Source of the DNA: Bradyrhizobium glycinis
GTDB taxonomy: Bacteria > Pseudomonadota > Alphaproteobacteria > Rhizobiales > Xanthobacteraceae
DNA length: 64,000 bases
Direction of reading: 5' to 3'
Assembly (NCBI RefSeq): GCF_016031655.1
Contig: NZ_JACCHQ010000019.1
Coordinates: 1 to 64,000 of the forward strand
In this document: positions 53,035 through 62,161 of the stretch, piece by piece
Layout of the letters: each line of letters starts with the position of its first letter
How positions within the stretch are numbered: position 1 is the stretch's first letter
Position numbers and translations under genes: made by a program
Notes under the pieces: generated by a model
Told to the model about the DNA's origin: nothing
Seen by the model: the letters and a program-made list of their open reading frames with translations, nothing else
Database searches by the model: none

Positions 53035-54108
53035 TTAAAGCGCCGCCCGAAACAGCAAACACGCATCGCCGTACGAGTAGAACCGATAGCCCTGCGCGAT
53101 CGCGTGCGCATAGGCCTGCTTCATCGTCTCGAGCCCGGAGAACGCCGACACCAGCATGAACAGCGTCGACTTCGGCAGGTGGAAATTCGTCATCAGAATA
53201 TCGACCGCGCGGAAGCGATAGCCGGGCGTGATGAAGATCGACGTCTCGGCCGCGAATGGCTGGATCGTGCCGTCCTCGCGCGCGGCGCTTTCGAGCAGCC
53301 GCAATGACGTGGTGCCGACGGCAACGATGCGGCCGCCGTTCCTGCGCGCAGCGCTGAGCCGCTCCGCCGTCTCGGCCGAGATCGTGCCCCACTCGGCGTG
53401 CATCTTGTGGGCTTCGGTGTCGTCGACCTTCACCGGCAGGAACGTCCCTGCCCCGACATGCAGCGTCACGCGGTTGATGCTGACGCCGCGCGCGTGCAGC
53501 GCCTGCTCCAGCGCCGGGGTGAAATGCAGGCCCGCGGTCGGCGCCGCAACTGCGCCTTCATTCGCCGCGAACATGGTCTGGTAATCCGCAAGATCCTGAT
53601 CGTCGGGCGTGCGCTTTGAGGCGATGTAGGGCGGAAGCGGCGGGCTGCCGAGATCGGCGATGGCTTGGTCCAACGCCGGGCCGTGGAACGAAAACGACAG
53701 CGTGACCTCGCCCTCGGTGCCCTTGGCCTCGACCTCGGCGTCGAGGTGACCAAGCAGGCAGACCTTGCCCTCGTTGCCGAAGCGGATACGGTCGCCGGGG
53801 GCGAGCTTCTTGGCCGGCTTCACCAGCGCCTGCCAGCGCGAGCCGTCGAGACGCTTGATCAGGGTCGCCTCGATCTTCGGCTCGGTCTCGCGGCCGATGC
53901 GGCGGCCCTTCAACTGCGCCGCGATCACCTTGGTGTCGTTGACGACGAGTTGGTCACCCGGCCTTAGCCATTGCGGCAGGTTGGAAATGATCTGGTCGCG
54001 CAGCGCGCCATTCTCGACGACCAGCATCCGCGCGGAATCGCGCGGGCTCGCCGGGCGCAGTGCGATGCGCTCGGGCGGCAGATCGAAATCGAAGAGATCG
54101 GTGCGCAT
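53035..54108 (-). CDS. queA: S-adenosylmethionine:tRNA ribosyltransferase-isomerase
   Basis: A 357-residue enzyme that converts preQ1-tRNA to epoxyqueuosine-tRNA using the ribosyl group of SAM. Family motifs are clear: FDFDLPPERIALRP, DTKVIAAQLKGRR, FAANEGAVAAPTAGLHFT, RVTLHVGAGTFLPV and the C-terminal TNFHLPKSTLFMLVSAFSG. Length is normal. In other Rhizobiales queA and tgt are adjacent; here four genes and the asd attenuator lie between. Repeats flank it on both sides. Start ATG at 54108. Confidence 0.97.
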   Translation of the reverse strand: MRTDLFDFDLPPERIALRPASPRDSARMLVVENGALRDQIISNLPQWLRPGDQLVVNDTKVIAAQLKGRRIGRETEPKIEATLIKRLDGSRWQALVKPAKKLAPGDRIRFGNEGKVCLLGHLDAEVEAKGTEGEVTLSFSFHGPALDQAIADLGSPPLPPYIASKRTPDDQDLADYQTMFAANEGAVAAPTAGLHFTPALEQALHARGVSINRVTLHVGAGTFLPVKVDDTEAHKMHAEWGTISAETAERLSAARRNGGRIVAVGTTSLRLLESAAREDGTIQPFAAETSIFITPGYRFRAVDILMTNFHLPKSTLFMLVSAFSGLETMKQAYAHAIAQGYRFYSYGDACLLFRAAL

Positions 54109-54132
54109 GTCGGACTCAGCGCCGCACAGTCA

Positions 54133-54285
54133 GACCCTCATGGTGAGCAGGTGCCACCGGGTCCGCGCGAAGCGCGGCCCGATGACAGGCTTCGCGCCGT
54201 CTCGAACCATGAAGGCCGAACTGCAGCAGCGGGGCCTTCATCCTTCGAGACGCGCGTTCCGCGCTCCTCAGGATGAGGGTCGCGT
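54133..54285. repeat. Dispersed intergenic repeat between queA and the cyclophilin
   Basis: Arms ACCCTCATGGTGAG and CTCAGGATGAGGGT are near complements, with GCGCGAAGCGC and CTTCATCCTTCGAGACGCGC inside. Same family as at 52878-53020. Confidence 0.75.
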
Positions 54286-54287
54286 AC

Positions 54288-54752
54288 TTATTCCTTGTCC
54301 GCGGCCATCCGCGCCTTGACGATTTTGTCCGGGTTCTGCACCGGCTCGCCGCGCTTGATCTTGTCGACATTCTCCATGCCCTCGGTGACCTTGCCCCACA
54401 CCGTGTACTGGTTGTCGAGGAAGCGGGCGTCGTCGAAGCAGATGAAGAACTGGCTGTCGCCGGAATCGGGATTGGCGGCGCGGGCCATCGAGGCGGTGCC
54501 GCGCACGTGCGGCTCCTTGTTGAACTCGGCCTTCAGCTTCTTGCCGGAGCCGCCGGTGCCGGTGCCGTGCGGGCAGCCGGTCTGCGCCATGAAGCCCTCG
54601 ATCACGCGGTGAAACACGATGCCGTCGTAGAAGCCCTCGCGCACCAGCTCCTTGATGCGGGCGACGTGGTTCGGGGCGAGATCGGGCCGCATCTCGATGG
54701 TGACGGGGCCCTGCGTGGTCTCGAGGATCAGGGTGTTTTCGGTGTCGCTCAT
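54288..54752 (-). CDS. Peptidyl-prolyl cis-trans isomerase, cyclophilin type (cytoplasmic)
   Basis: A 154-residue cyclophilin without signal peptide. The active-site loop FHRVIEGFMAQTGCPHGTGT and SQFFICFDDARFLDNQYTVW are standard; the catalytic Arg is in FHRVI. It should help fold cytosolic proteins. Its start overlaps the stop of the preceding small secreted-protein gene by 4 bp, and a periplasmic cyclophilin lies just upstream of that, so these three genes likely form one operon. Confidence 0.93.
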   Translation of the reverse strand: MSDTENTLILETTQGPVTIEMRPDLAPNHVARIKELVREGFYDGIVFHRVIEGFMAQTGCPHGTGTGGSGKKLKAEFNKEPHVRGTASMARAANPDSGDSQFFICFDDARFLDNQYTVWGKVTEGMENVDKIKRGEPVQNPDKIVKARMAADKE

Positions 54753-55174
54753 GCTCGTCTCTCTTGCGTTGGGGGTGAAGTCTTGTCGGGTGACGTGTCG
54801 CGGTTGCGGAACGGGATTGCGAATGGACGTCCCGCCGCGGCGCCGGCCATTGCATCGGTAAATGGCACTGGCGTGCAGCGTTGCAACGCCTCCATCACCG
54901 CGATCCGGTATTGCAGCCGGTCATTGTCGGAGGCCTCCGCGGATTCATAGGTAATCCTCGGATGGCCCAGAATGTTTCCGGCCCGGTTAAAGCTCACGAC
55001 GACGGTGATGTCGAGTGGGCGCGCCCTGGCCGGCGACGGCGGTCTCCAGCAGGTGCGCAGGTGCCGGAAGATGTCCTGGATCGTATTGACCTCTGCGGCC
55101 TCCACGGCCGCCTGGGAGGTGCCGAGCAGCAGCACCGCGGCAACCAGCACGAGCTTGCCACCACGGCGCGCCAT
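54749..55174 (-). CDS. Small secreted protein between two cyclophilin genes
   Basis: A 141-residue protein with a signal peptide (LVLVAAVLLLGTSQAAVEAA) and a domain resembling the TonB C-terminal fold: LDITVVVSFNRAGNILGHPR, YRIAVMEALQRCTPVPF, typical of proteins that begin with a cysteine-containing turn (HLRTCWRPP). The two Cys may pair. The tail is polar and rich in Ser/Pro. It is probably translated with the two cyclophilins. Function unknown. Confidence 0.75.
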   Translation of the reverse strand: MARRGGKLVLVAAVLLLGTSQAAVEAAEVNTIQDIFRHLRTCWRPPSPARARPLDITVVVSFNRAGNILGHPRITYESAEASDNDRLQYRIAVMEALQRCTPVPFTDAMAGAAAGRPFAIPFRNRDTSPDKTSPPTQERRA

Positions 55175-55182
55175 GGCCGCTC

Positions 55183-55746
55183 CTATTTGATGTCGGAGGC
55201 GACCTGCACCTTCACCATCTTGTCGGGGTCGGTGACGGAGCCGCCGGGCGAGCCGGGGGGCGCCTTCTTCAGCTTGTCGACGACGTCCATGCCCTGCACG
55301 ACCTCACCGATCACGGTGTACTGGCCGTCGAGGCTGCCGCCGTCGGCGAACATGATGAAGAACTGCGAGTTGGCGCTGTCGACGCTGTCGCCGCGCCGAG
55401 CCATGCCGACGATGCCGCGGGCAAAATGCACCTTGGAGAATTCCTGCTTCAGGTTCGGGTACTTCGAGCCGCCGGTGCCGTTGAAGTTCTGGCCGTCGCC
55501 CGTCTGCGCCATGAAGCCGTCCATGACGCGGTGGAACGGCACGTTGTTGTAGAAGCCCTCGCGCGCGAGCTGCTTGATGCGTTCGGCATGCTGGGGCGCG
55601 ATGTCGGTCCTGAGCTTGATGACGATGCGGCCCTTGGTGCTGTCGATGACGATGGCGTTGGCCTTGTCGAGATTTGCCGGCAATTGCTGCGCCACCGCCG
55701 GCGCCGCGAACAGAAGCGCGGCAAGAACTGCGAGAATTCGGATCAT
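55183..55746 (-). CDS. Peptidyl-prolyl cis-trans isomerase, cyclophilin type (periplasmic)
   Basis: A 187-residue cyclophilin with a signal peptide (ILAVLAALLFAAPAVAQ), so it acts in the periplasm. The active-site Arg is in PFHRVMDGFMAQTGDG, with the NSQFFIMFADGGSLDGQYTV segment. It is paired with the cytoplasmic cyclophilin at 54288-54752, and coaD begins 36 bp upstream of it on the same strand. This run of coaD, two cyclophilins and queA is the usual Rhizobiales order. Confidence 0.93.
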   Translation of the reverse strand: MIRILAVLAALLFAAPAVAQQLPANLDKANAIVIDSTKGRIVIKLRTDIAPQHAERIKQLAREGFYNNVPFHRVMDGFMAQTGDGQNFNGTGGSKYPNLKQEFSKVHFARGIVGMARRGDSVDSANSQFFIMFADGGSLDGQYTVIGEVVQGMDVVDKLKKAPPGSPGGSVTDPDKMVKVQVASDIK

Positions 55747-55782
55747 GACAACTCCGGATCAGAGAGAAGTGGAAGCGCGCCG

Positions 55783-56280
55783 CTAGCCGGCGAATTTGGC
55801 CTTGAGCTGTGCCGCGACCTGCGGCGGGACAAAGGCCGAGACGTCCCCGCCCATGCCGGCGATCTGGCGCACCAAAGTGGCGGTGATCGGGCGGACCATG
55901 GGAGAGGCCGGCAGGAAGACCGTGTGCACCTCGGGCGCCATGGCCTCGTTCATGCCGGCGAGCTGCATTTCGTAGTCGAGGTCGGTGCCGTCGCGCAGGC
56001 CCCGGATCATGATGGTCGCGCCGTGCTTTCGCGCCGCAGTGACCGATAGATCGTCAAAGGTCGTCGCCTCGAGCACGCAGCCGGCCTGCGCCGCGATCGG
56101 ACCACAGACGTCCTCGAGCATCTGGAGCCGCTCCTCGGTCGAGAACAGCGGCTTCTTGCCGGGATGCACCCCGATCGCGACCACAAGCCTGTCGCACAGC
56201 GCAACGCTGTGCCGGACCACATCCAGGTGGCCGTTGGTGATGGGGTCGAAGGAACCCGGGTAGAAGGCAATGCGCGACAT
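55783..56280 (-). CDS. coaD: Phosphopantetheine adenylyltransferase
   Basis: A 165-residue enzyme catalysing the penultimate step of coenzyme A synthesis. The nucleotidyltransferase motif is in YPGSFDPITNGHLDVV (T/HxGH form as TNGH), and the C-terminal adenylate motif reads PITATLVRQIA in place of the common ISSTLVRE. All expected residues are there and the length is standard. Downstream genes on the strand are the cyclophilins; upstream is a region with a long inverted repeat. Confidence 0.96.
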   Translation of the reverse strand: MSRIAFYPGSFDPITNGHLDVVRHSVALCDRLVVAIGVHPGKKPLFSTEERLQMLEDVCGPIAAQAGCVLEATTFDDLSVTAARKHGATIMIRGLRDGTDLDYEMQLAGMNEAMAPEVHTVFLPASPMVRPITATLVRQIAGMGGDVSAFVPPQVAAQLKAKFAG

Positions 56281-56386
56281 GGCCCCGTCCTACCTCGCCC
56301 GGCCCGGGCCGGCAAGCCGGACAGGGTCCTTGTCCGTTTCCGGTCCAGCCCCCGAAAACGTCCGGCCGGGCGTCGGCGACAGCCGG

Positions 56387-56419
56387 TTTGTTTCGTCCTC
56401 GGGGTGGCTACGAAACAAA
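56387..56419. promoter_or_regulatory. Perfect 10-bp inverted repeat with a third half-site
   Basis: TTTGTTTCGT (56387-56396) and ACGAAACAAA (56410-56419) are exact complements 13 nt apart, and a further ACGAAACC follows at 56431. It lies between coaD (start at 56280) and the small secreted gene at 56548, in DNA free of genes. Its form suggests an operator; which gene it serves is unknown. Confidence 0.5.
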
Positions 56420-56547
56420 ACGGAGCGCGAACGAAACCATTTCCGGCGACGGCGAAGACGTCCGGAAACTGGCCATGGTTACTAATCCGGCCAACGAACG
56501 ACGGGCCGCGTACTGGGCGTAGGCGGCCGCATCACAGGGGACTGTCA

Positions 56548-56805
56548 ATGATCAAGGCTCTTTCAGCGATCGCTCTGTCTGCGTGTGTTGCCGCGGCCCT
56601 CACCCTCCTGCCCGGCTTTGCCCCGAAGGTCGAAGCCAGCGTGCCGCAGCCGCTGGCCAAGAGCGACCGGCTGGATATCCGCGCCGTCGGCCGTGACTGC
56701 TCGCAGCAGGCCTGGCCGAATTTCGAGGCGTCCTGCCTGCGCCGCGCCGGCAGCAAGGCCAATGTCCGCGAGGCGCGCCTCGTGACCGCCGACCGCACCC
56801 CGTAG
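56548..56805 (+). CDS. Small secreted hypothetical protein (85 residues)
   Basis: A signal peptide (ALSAIALSACVAAALTLLPG) is followed by a mature chain with two cysteines (GRDCSQQAWPNFEASCLRRA) and a basic end. The start ATG at 56548 is preceded by AGGGGAC. The CSQQ.WP..E..CL pattern is widespread in small periplasmic Bradyrhizobium proteins of unknown role. It is divergent from coaD across a region with an inverted repeat. Confidence 0.75.
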   Translation: MIKALSAIALSACVAAALTLLPGFAPKVEASVPQPLAKSDRLDIRAVGRDCSQQAWPNFEASCLRRAGSKANVREARLVTADRTP

Positions 56806-57068
56806 ACGGATCTGTACGTTCGCGTCGGGTAGGTCCCTCTAGATAAACCCCATGGATATTTGCGACGTCTCGTCGCAGACTGCATCGTGTTCGCGCCCGT
56901 CGGAATGGCCCGTCGAGCGCGATCTGGTTGAGGGGGGCACTGTTCCGATCGGCTGCCGCCTGCCATGACCGTGGGCGCCCTTGGGGGTCTGCGGCGGTGT
57001 CGGCACCTGCCCACTCTAAGCCCTGACGGAAGCCGCCATAGCGCAGCCGCCGTGCTGCAGGTGCGAAA

Positions 57069-58028
57069 ATGTCCAATGATCCACCTCTGCAGCTGAAGCC
57101 GCGGCTGACAATCTCGGTCGATCAGGTGCAGGCGATCCTCGGTCAGATATCTCCGCAGGCCTCGCTGCTGAACGTCGCCGAACTGCATGGCGGGGAGATC
57201 GGCACCGTCCTGGAGATCGTGTTGGCGGATTCGCGCGCCTGCGTCCTCAAGGCCTACCCTGCATCGCTGCAGTGGAAAATGGAGAAGGAGGTCTACGTTC
57301 TGGGACTTCTCCGTGGCGTCGATGTAGCCGTTCCGAGAATATTGTTCGCCGACGACACGCAATCTGTGATCGACCTCAACTACGTCCTGATGACCAAGCT
57401 CGACGGCACGATCCTCGGCCGACGCGAAGCCGATCTATCGGACGCAGGGTTGTTCGCAATCTACGCCGAGATGGGTGCTGCGCTTCGCAGGATCAACGAA
57501 GTTTCCCTCGATAGTTTTGGCTACATTGGTCCTCACGGGGTCTGGACGGCGCATCCGAGCAACCGGGCCTACATGTGCGCGCAGCTCGAGCGAAAACTGA
57601 AGGAATTTTGCAATCGAGGCGGAGAACCCGCACTTGCCGGGCGAATTCGGAAAGCCGTTGCCGCTCGGCAGCACCTTTTTGATGCTGCCGTCACCCCGAG
57701 CCTTTGCCACTACGATTTCCATGCTGGTAACGTGCTGGTGACGCCGCAGGGCGCTCCGCATTTGTCAGGTATCGTCGATTTCGAGAATGCGACGTCAGGC
57801 GATCCGCTGATGGATATCGCAAAGGCGCTCTACTATTTCACGGCGAAGGATGCACCGAAGCGCGAAGGACTGCTCGCGGGCTATGGCAAGATCGAGCGTA
57901 CCGATTGGCAGGAAACGCTTCGTCTCTACCGCATGTATTGCACGCTGGAGCTATGGTGCTGGATGGCGCAAATCGGCAAGCAGGAAGCGCTTGCCGATTT
58001 GACGCGGGAGCTTGCAAACGCAGCTTAG
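57069..58028 (+). CDS. Aminoglycoside-phosphotransferase-fold kinase (APH family)
   Basis: A 319-residue APH/choline-kinase-like protein. The catalytic loop is LCHYDFHAGNVLV (Asp as base, Asn for metal) and the metal Asp is in GIVDFENATSGDPLMDIA; the N-lobe has the hinge VLKAYPASLQWKMEKEV. Substrates of such enzymes range from antibiotics to sugars or thiamin, so resistance should not be assumed. It sits alone, plus-strand, between coaD and gyrA, with somewhat lower GC than its neighbours, and ends 10 bp from the gyrA stop. That position breaks the usual gyrA-coaD proximity and may reflect insertion. Confidence 0.85.
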   Translation: MSNDPPLQLKPRLTISVDQVQAILGQISPQASLLNVAELHGGEIGTVLEIVLADSRACVLKAYPASLQWKMEKEVYVLGLLRGVDVAVPRILFADDTQSVIDLNYVLMTKLDGTILGRREADLSDAGLFAIYAEMGAALRRINEVSLDSFGYIGPHGVWTAHPSNRAYMCAQLERKLKEFCNRGGEPALAGRIRKAVAARQHLFDAAVTPSLCHYDFHAGNVLVTPQGAPHLSGIVDFENATSGDPLMDIAKALYYFTAKDAPKREGLLAGYGKIERTDWQETLRLYRMYCTLELWCWMAQIGKQEALADLTRELANAA

Positions 58029-58037
58029 AACGGGGCG

Positions 58038-60776
58038 TCACGCCCCGTTGCCGTTCTCGCCGTTGCCGTTCTCCGCCTCTTCGGTGATGTGCTCGACCGA
58101 GACGACGTGCTCGTCCTCGGCGGTGTCGAACACGATCACGCCTTGCGTCGAGCGGCCGGCGATGCGGATGCCTTCGACCGGGCAGCGGATCAGCTGGCCC
58201 TTGTCGGTGACGAGCATGATCTGATCGGCCTCCTCCACGGGGAACGAGGCCACGAGATTGCCGTTGCGGTTATTGACGCTCATGGCGACGATGCCTTTGC
58301 CGCCGCGGCCCGTGGTGCGGTACTCGTAGGACGAGGTCCGCTTGCCATAGCCGTTGACGGAGACGGTCAGCACGACCTGCTCCTGCGCCGACATCTCGAC
58401 ATATCGCTCCTGCGGGAGCTGGAAGCTGCCCGAGGTCTCCTCGGCCTCAGCATCGGCCGGCGCCTCGTCCGCGGCGGCTTCACCCGCCACCGCGCGGCGC
58501 ATCTTCAAATAGGCTGAGCGCTCGTCCGAGGTGGTGTCGACGTGGCGCAGGATCGCCAGCGAAATCACCTTGTCGCCTTCGCCGAGTGCGATGCCGCGCA
58601 CGCCCATCGAGGTGCGCCCGGTGAACACGCGCACGTCGGTGACGGGGAAGCGGATGCACTGGCCGCCGGCAGCGGTCAGCAGCACGTCGTCGCGCTCGGT
58701 GCAGATCTGCACGTCGACGATCGCCTCGTTGTCGTCGAGCTTCATGGCGATGATGCCGGAGCGGCGCACGTCGACGAAGTCGGACAGCTTGTTGCGGCGG
58801 ACGTTGCCGCCCGTGGTGGCGAACATCACGTCGAGCTGGCCCCAGGTCGATTCATCCTCCGGCAGCGGCATGATGGTGGTGATGCGCTCGCCCTGCTCCA
58901 GCGGCAGGATGTTGATCATGGCCTTGCCGCGTGCGTTCGGCGCGGCCATCGGCAGCCGCCAGACCTTTTCCTTGTACACCTGGCCGCGCGAGGAGAAGAA
59001 CAGCACCGGAGTATGGGTCGAGGCGACAAAGAGCCGGCTGACGAAATCCTCGTCGCGGGTCTGCATGCCGGAGCGGCCCTTGCCGCCGCGGCGCTGGGCG
59101 CGATAGGCCGATAGCGGCACGCGCTTGACGTAGCCGGCATGCGAGACCGTGACGACCATGTCCTCGCGCTGGATCAGGTCCTCGTCCTCGACCTCGCCCT
59201 CCTGCTCCATGATCACGGTGCGGCGCGGGGTTGCGAACTCGGTCTTCACCTCGGCGAGCTCGGTCTTGATGATGTCGAGGATGCGCCCGCGCGAGCGCAG
59301 GATGTCGAGATAATCGCTGATCTCGCCGGCGAGCTTGGACAGCTCCTCCCCGATCTCGTCGCGGCCGAGCGCGGTGAGGCGCGCCAGGCGCAGCTCCAGG
59401 ATCGCCCTCGCCTGCTCCAGCGACAGGCGGATCGTCCCGTCCGCGTTGATGCGGTGACGGGGATCGTCGATCAGCGTGATGATGTCCTCGACGTCGCGCG
59501 CGGCCCAGTCGCGGGTCATCAGTGTCTCCCGCGCCGCAGCCGGCGTCGGCGAGTGCCGGATCACCTTGATGATCTCATCGATATTGGCGACCGCAATGGC
59601 GAGGCCGACCTGCTCGTGCGCGCGTTCGCGCGCCTTGCGCAGCTTGTACTTGGTCCGGCGGGTGACGACCTGCTCGCGGAAGCCGACGAAGATCGTCAGC
59701 ATGTCCTTCAGGTTCATGGTCTGCGGACGGCCAGAATCGAGCGCGACGGCGTTGACGCCGAAGCTCGTCTGCAGCGGCGTGAACTTGTAGAGCTGGTTCA
59801 GCACGACGTCTGGCACGGCATCGCGCTTGAGCTCGACGACGACGCGATAGCCATCGCGGTCGGACTCGTCGCGCAGGTCGGAGATGCCCTCGATCTTCTT
59901 TTCCTTGTAGAGCTCGGCGATGCGCTCGACCATCGTCGCCTTGTTCACCTGATAGGGGATCTCGGTGATGACGATCGCCTCGCGCTCTTTGCGGATCGTC
60001 TCGAAGGTGACCTTGCCGCGCATTACGATGGAGCCGCGGCCGAGATGATAGGCGCTGCGGATGCCCTGGCGTCCGAGGATAATGCCACCGGTCGGGAAAT
60101 CCGGGCCCGGGATGATGTTGATGAGCTCGTCGATCGTCAGCGACGGATTGTCGATCAGCGCGACGCAAGCGTCGATCACCTCGCCGAGATTGTGCGGCGG
60201 GATATTGGTGGCCATGCCGACCGCGATACCGCCGGCGCCGTTGACCAAGAGGTTCGGGAACCGCGCGGGCAGAACCACCGGCTCCTTCTCGGAACCGTCG
60301 TAATTATCCTGGAAGTCAACCGTGTCGTCGTCGATGTCCTCGAGCAGCTTCAGCGCGATCTTGGTCAGGCGCGACTCGGTGTAGCGCATCGCCGCCGGCG
60401 GATCGCCGTCGACCGAGCCGAAATTGCCCTGCCCGTCGATCAAGGGCGCGCGCATCGAGAAGTCCTGCGCCATGCGCACCAAGGCGTCATAGATCGCCTG
60501 GTCGCCATGGGGATGGTACTTACCCATGACCTCGCCGACGGCGCCGGCGGACTTCTTGTGCTTCTTGTCCGGGGTGTCGCCGCGATTGTTCATCGCGAAC
60601 AGGATCCGGCGGTGGACCGGCTTCAACCCGTCGCGCGCATCGGGCAGCGCACGCGCCACGATCACGCTCATGGCGTAATCGAGATAGGACTTCTTCATCT
60701 CCTCGTAGATGGAAACGGGACGAATGTCCGAGGGGTGCGCCGGCTGGTCGCCGGGCTTGTTGTCGTCGTCAGCCAA
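58038..60776 (-). CDS. gyrA: DNA gyrase subunit A
   Basis: A 912-residue subunit carrying the DNA cleavage-rejoining activity. The catalytic Tyr132 is in AAMRYTESRL; the GyrA-box QRRGGKG that separates gyrase from topoisomerase IV is present in YRAQRRGGKGRSG; six beta-pinwheel blades follow. The C-terminal tail is acidic and Asn/Gly-rich, and blade insertions include an Ala/Glu-rich loop (GEAAADEAPADAEAEE). In the quinolone-resistance region GDQAIYDAL the residue equivalent to E. coli Ser83 is Gln93. Start at ATG 60776. No partner gyrB is in the window. Confidence 0.97.
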   Translation of the reverse strand: MADDDNKPGDQPAHPSDIRPVSIYEEMKKSYLDYAMSVIVARALPDARDGLKPVHRRILFAMNNRGDTPDKKHKKSAGAVGEVMGKYHPHGDQAIYDALVRMAQDFSMRAPLIDGQGNFGSVDGDPPAAMRYTESRLTKIALKLLEDIDDDTVDFQDNYDGSEKEPVVLPARFPNLLVNGAGGIAVGMATNIPPHNLGEVIDACVALIDNPSLTIDELINIIPGPDFPTGGIILGRQGIRSAYHLGRGSIVMRGKVTFETIRKEREAIVITEIPYQVNKATMVERIAELYKEKKIEGISDLRDESDRDGYRVVVELKRDAVPDVVLNQLYKFTPLQTSFGVNAVALDSGRPQTMNLKDMLTIFVGFREQVVTRRTKYKLRKARERAHEQVGLAIAVANIDEIIKVIRHSPTPAAARETLMTRDWAARDVEDIITLIDDPRHRINADGTIRLSLEQARAILELRLARLTALGRDEIGEELSKLAGEISDYLDILRSRGRILDIIKTELAEVKTEFATPRRTVIMEQEGEVEDEDLIQREDMVVTVSHAGYVKRVPLSAYRAQRRGGKGRSGMQTRDEDFVSRLFVASTHTPVLFFSSRGQVYKEKVWRLPMAAPNARGKAMINILPLEQGERITTIMPLPEDESTWGQLDVMFATTGGNVRRNKLSDFVDVRRSGIIAMKLDDNEAIVDVQICTERDDVLLTAAGGQCIRFPVTDVRVFTGRTSMGVRGIALGEGDKVISLAILRHVDTTSDERSAYLKMRRAVAGEAAADEAPADAEAEETSGSFQLPQERYVEMSAQEQVVLTVSVNGYGKRTSSYEYRTTGRGGKGIVAMSVNNRNGNLVASFPVEEADQIMLVTDKGQLIRCPVEGIRIAGRSTQGVIVFDTAEDEHVVSVEHITEEAENGNGENGNGA

Positions 60777-60885
60777 GGGGGAATCCGGTGAGGTTTTGTC
60801 TGGGAATCATATAGCGCATCACACCCCCGATAACCACCCTTGCCGGGGCTCGGGACGCGCTTTTTCCGACTGTTTTTCCAGAGAC

Positions 60886-61341
60886 TTACGCCCTGCCGGG
60901 CACTGCCGCCGACAGGCCGGGAACGGACCGGGCGGAACCGGGTCTCACCCCGAAAATCACGCGGTGCATGATGCGCCCGGGCACCAGCGTGAACAGCCCC
61001 GCGACCACCAGCGCGCCGGCGAAGATGAAGATCATCATCCGCCGGTGATCGGCGATGCGATGGGTTCGCGCCCGCCACACTGCCAGCGGCAGAACAACCA
61101 GGGTGAAGATCGACAACAGATGGATCGGGCTGAACGGCCCGACCAGGCGGATCTCGTGGATCCAGAACGACGAGGCGGCCACGACCACCATCAGGACCAC
61201 CCAGAGCCAGCCGATGGTCCGGTGCGGCAGCGTGCCTTTAGGGGCAGCAAACTGGACAAGGCCGAGCACGATGGCGGCCATTGCGGCAAAGGCATGGAGC
61301 GGGATCGAGGGAGCAGCCTCAAGCAGCGGCGCAAGACTCAT
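60886..61341 (-). CDS. DUF2306 family integral membrane protein
   Basis: A 151-residue protein with four hydrophobic segments (LHAFAAMAAIVLGLVQFA, TIGWLWVVLMVVVAASSFW, SIFTLVVLPLAVW, MMIFIFAGALVVAGLFTLVP) and conserved short motifs (LPHRTIGW, HRIADHRR, RIMHRVIFG) of the DUF2306 family. The His/Arg pattern suggests ligand or haem-like binding but nothing is established. It is separate from gyrA by 110 bp and from ssb by 170 bp, all on the minus strand. Confidence 0.8.
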   Translation of the reverse strand: MSLAPLLEAAPSIPLHAFAAMAAIVLGLVQFAAPKGTLPHRTIGWLWVVLMVVVAASSFWIHEIRLVGPFSPIHLLSIFTLVVLPLAVWRARTHRIADHRRMMIFIFAGALVVAGLFTLVPGRIMHRVIFGVRPGSARSVPGLSAAVPGRA

Positions 61342-61512
61342 GCGAGGCTTCCTCGCGTCCGGGCGAAGGCGATGTGAATTTGATTAACATGCCATCACAT
61401 CGCGCCCCGTCAAAAACCTGAGGCTGCACATGAGGCAAGGCCGAAAAAATCGTGCCTGGCCCGGCAATTGGTGAGACGTCCTGCCGCCTCACGCGAGCAA
61501 GCGCACGGAGGC

Positions 61513-62007
61513 TCAGAACGGGATATCGTCGTCCATGTCGCTGTTGCGGCCGCCGCCGGCGGCAACGGGACGGCGCGGCGCGCTGCTTACGGGTCCGGAG
61601 GAGCCGAAATCGCCACCCGGCTCGTCGCCGAAGCTGCCGCCTCCGCCGCCACCGCCGCGGCCGTCGAGCATCGTCAGCGTGGAGTTGAAGCCCTGCAGCA
61701 CGACCTCGGTCGAGTACTTCTCGACGCCGCTCTGGTCGGTCCATTTGCGGGTCTGCAACGCGCCTTCGATGTAAACCTTCGCGCCCTTCTTCAGGTATTG
61801 TTCGGCGACCTTGCAGAGTCCTTCATTGAAGATCACGACGCGATGCCACTCGGTCTTTTCCTTGCGCTCGCCGGTGTTCTTGTCGCGCCAGGTCTCCGAG
61901 GTGGCGATGCTCAAGTTCGCGATCGGCCGCCCGTCCTGGGTGCGGCGGATTTCGGGATCCTTGCCGAGATTTCCAACCAGAATGACCTTGTTGACGCTTC
62001 CCGCCAT
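61513..62007 (-). CDS. ssb: Single-stranded DNA-binding protein
   Basis: A 164-residue SSB. The OB fold begins SVNKVILVGNLGKDPEIRRT and continues with SIATSETWRDKNTGERKEKT; a Gly-rich linker follows, and the C-terminus is the protein-interaction tip MDDDIPF. I use the ATG at 62007 over one at 62025. An SOS-type box about 155 bp upstream overlaps the likely promoter. In many Proteobacteria ssb is divergent from uvrA; here an outer-membrane protein gene takes that place. Confidence 0.97.
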   Translation of the reverse strand: MAGSVNKVILVGNLGKDPEIRRTQDGRPIANLSIATSETWRDKNTGERKEKTEWHRVVIFNEGLCKVAEQYLKKGAKVYIEGALQTRKWTDQSGVEKYSTEVVLQGFNSTLTMLDGRGGGGGGGSFGDEPGGDFGSSGPVSSAPRRPVAAGGGRNSDMDDDIPF

Positions 62008-62161
62008 CGCCGCTCTCCACTCCAAATGCCACTGAATTTCAAAAGGGCGAATCCGCTGCCCGCGTTCTTCTGCGCCCGCTAGGGCGACCCTATACGCTTG
62101 CGGGCACCGGTCAGCCTGCCACCCCCGGGGTTATCCCCACATATAGCATCACGCTCAGGTT

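Noticed and set aside
54109..54132. A preQ1 riboswitch in front of queA
   Set aside because: The stretch before queA is only a repeat-bounded gap on the upstream side with the cyclophilin gene; no preQ1 aptamer pattern is visible.
57069..58028. Aminoglycoside resistance gene
   Set aside because: The APH fold is shared by many kinases; neither the context nor specific residues point to antibiotic modification.
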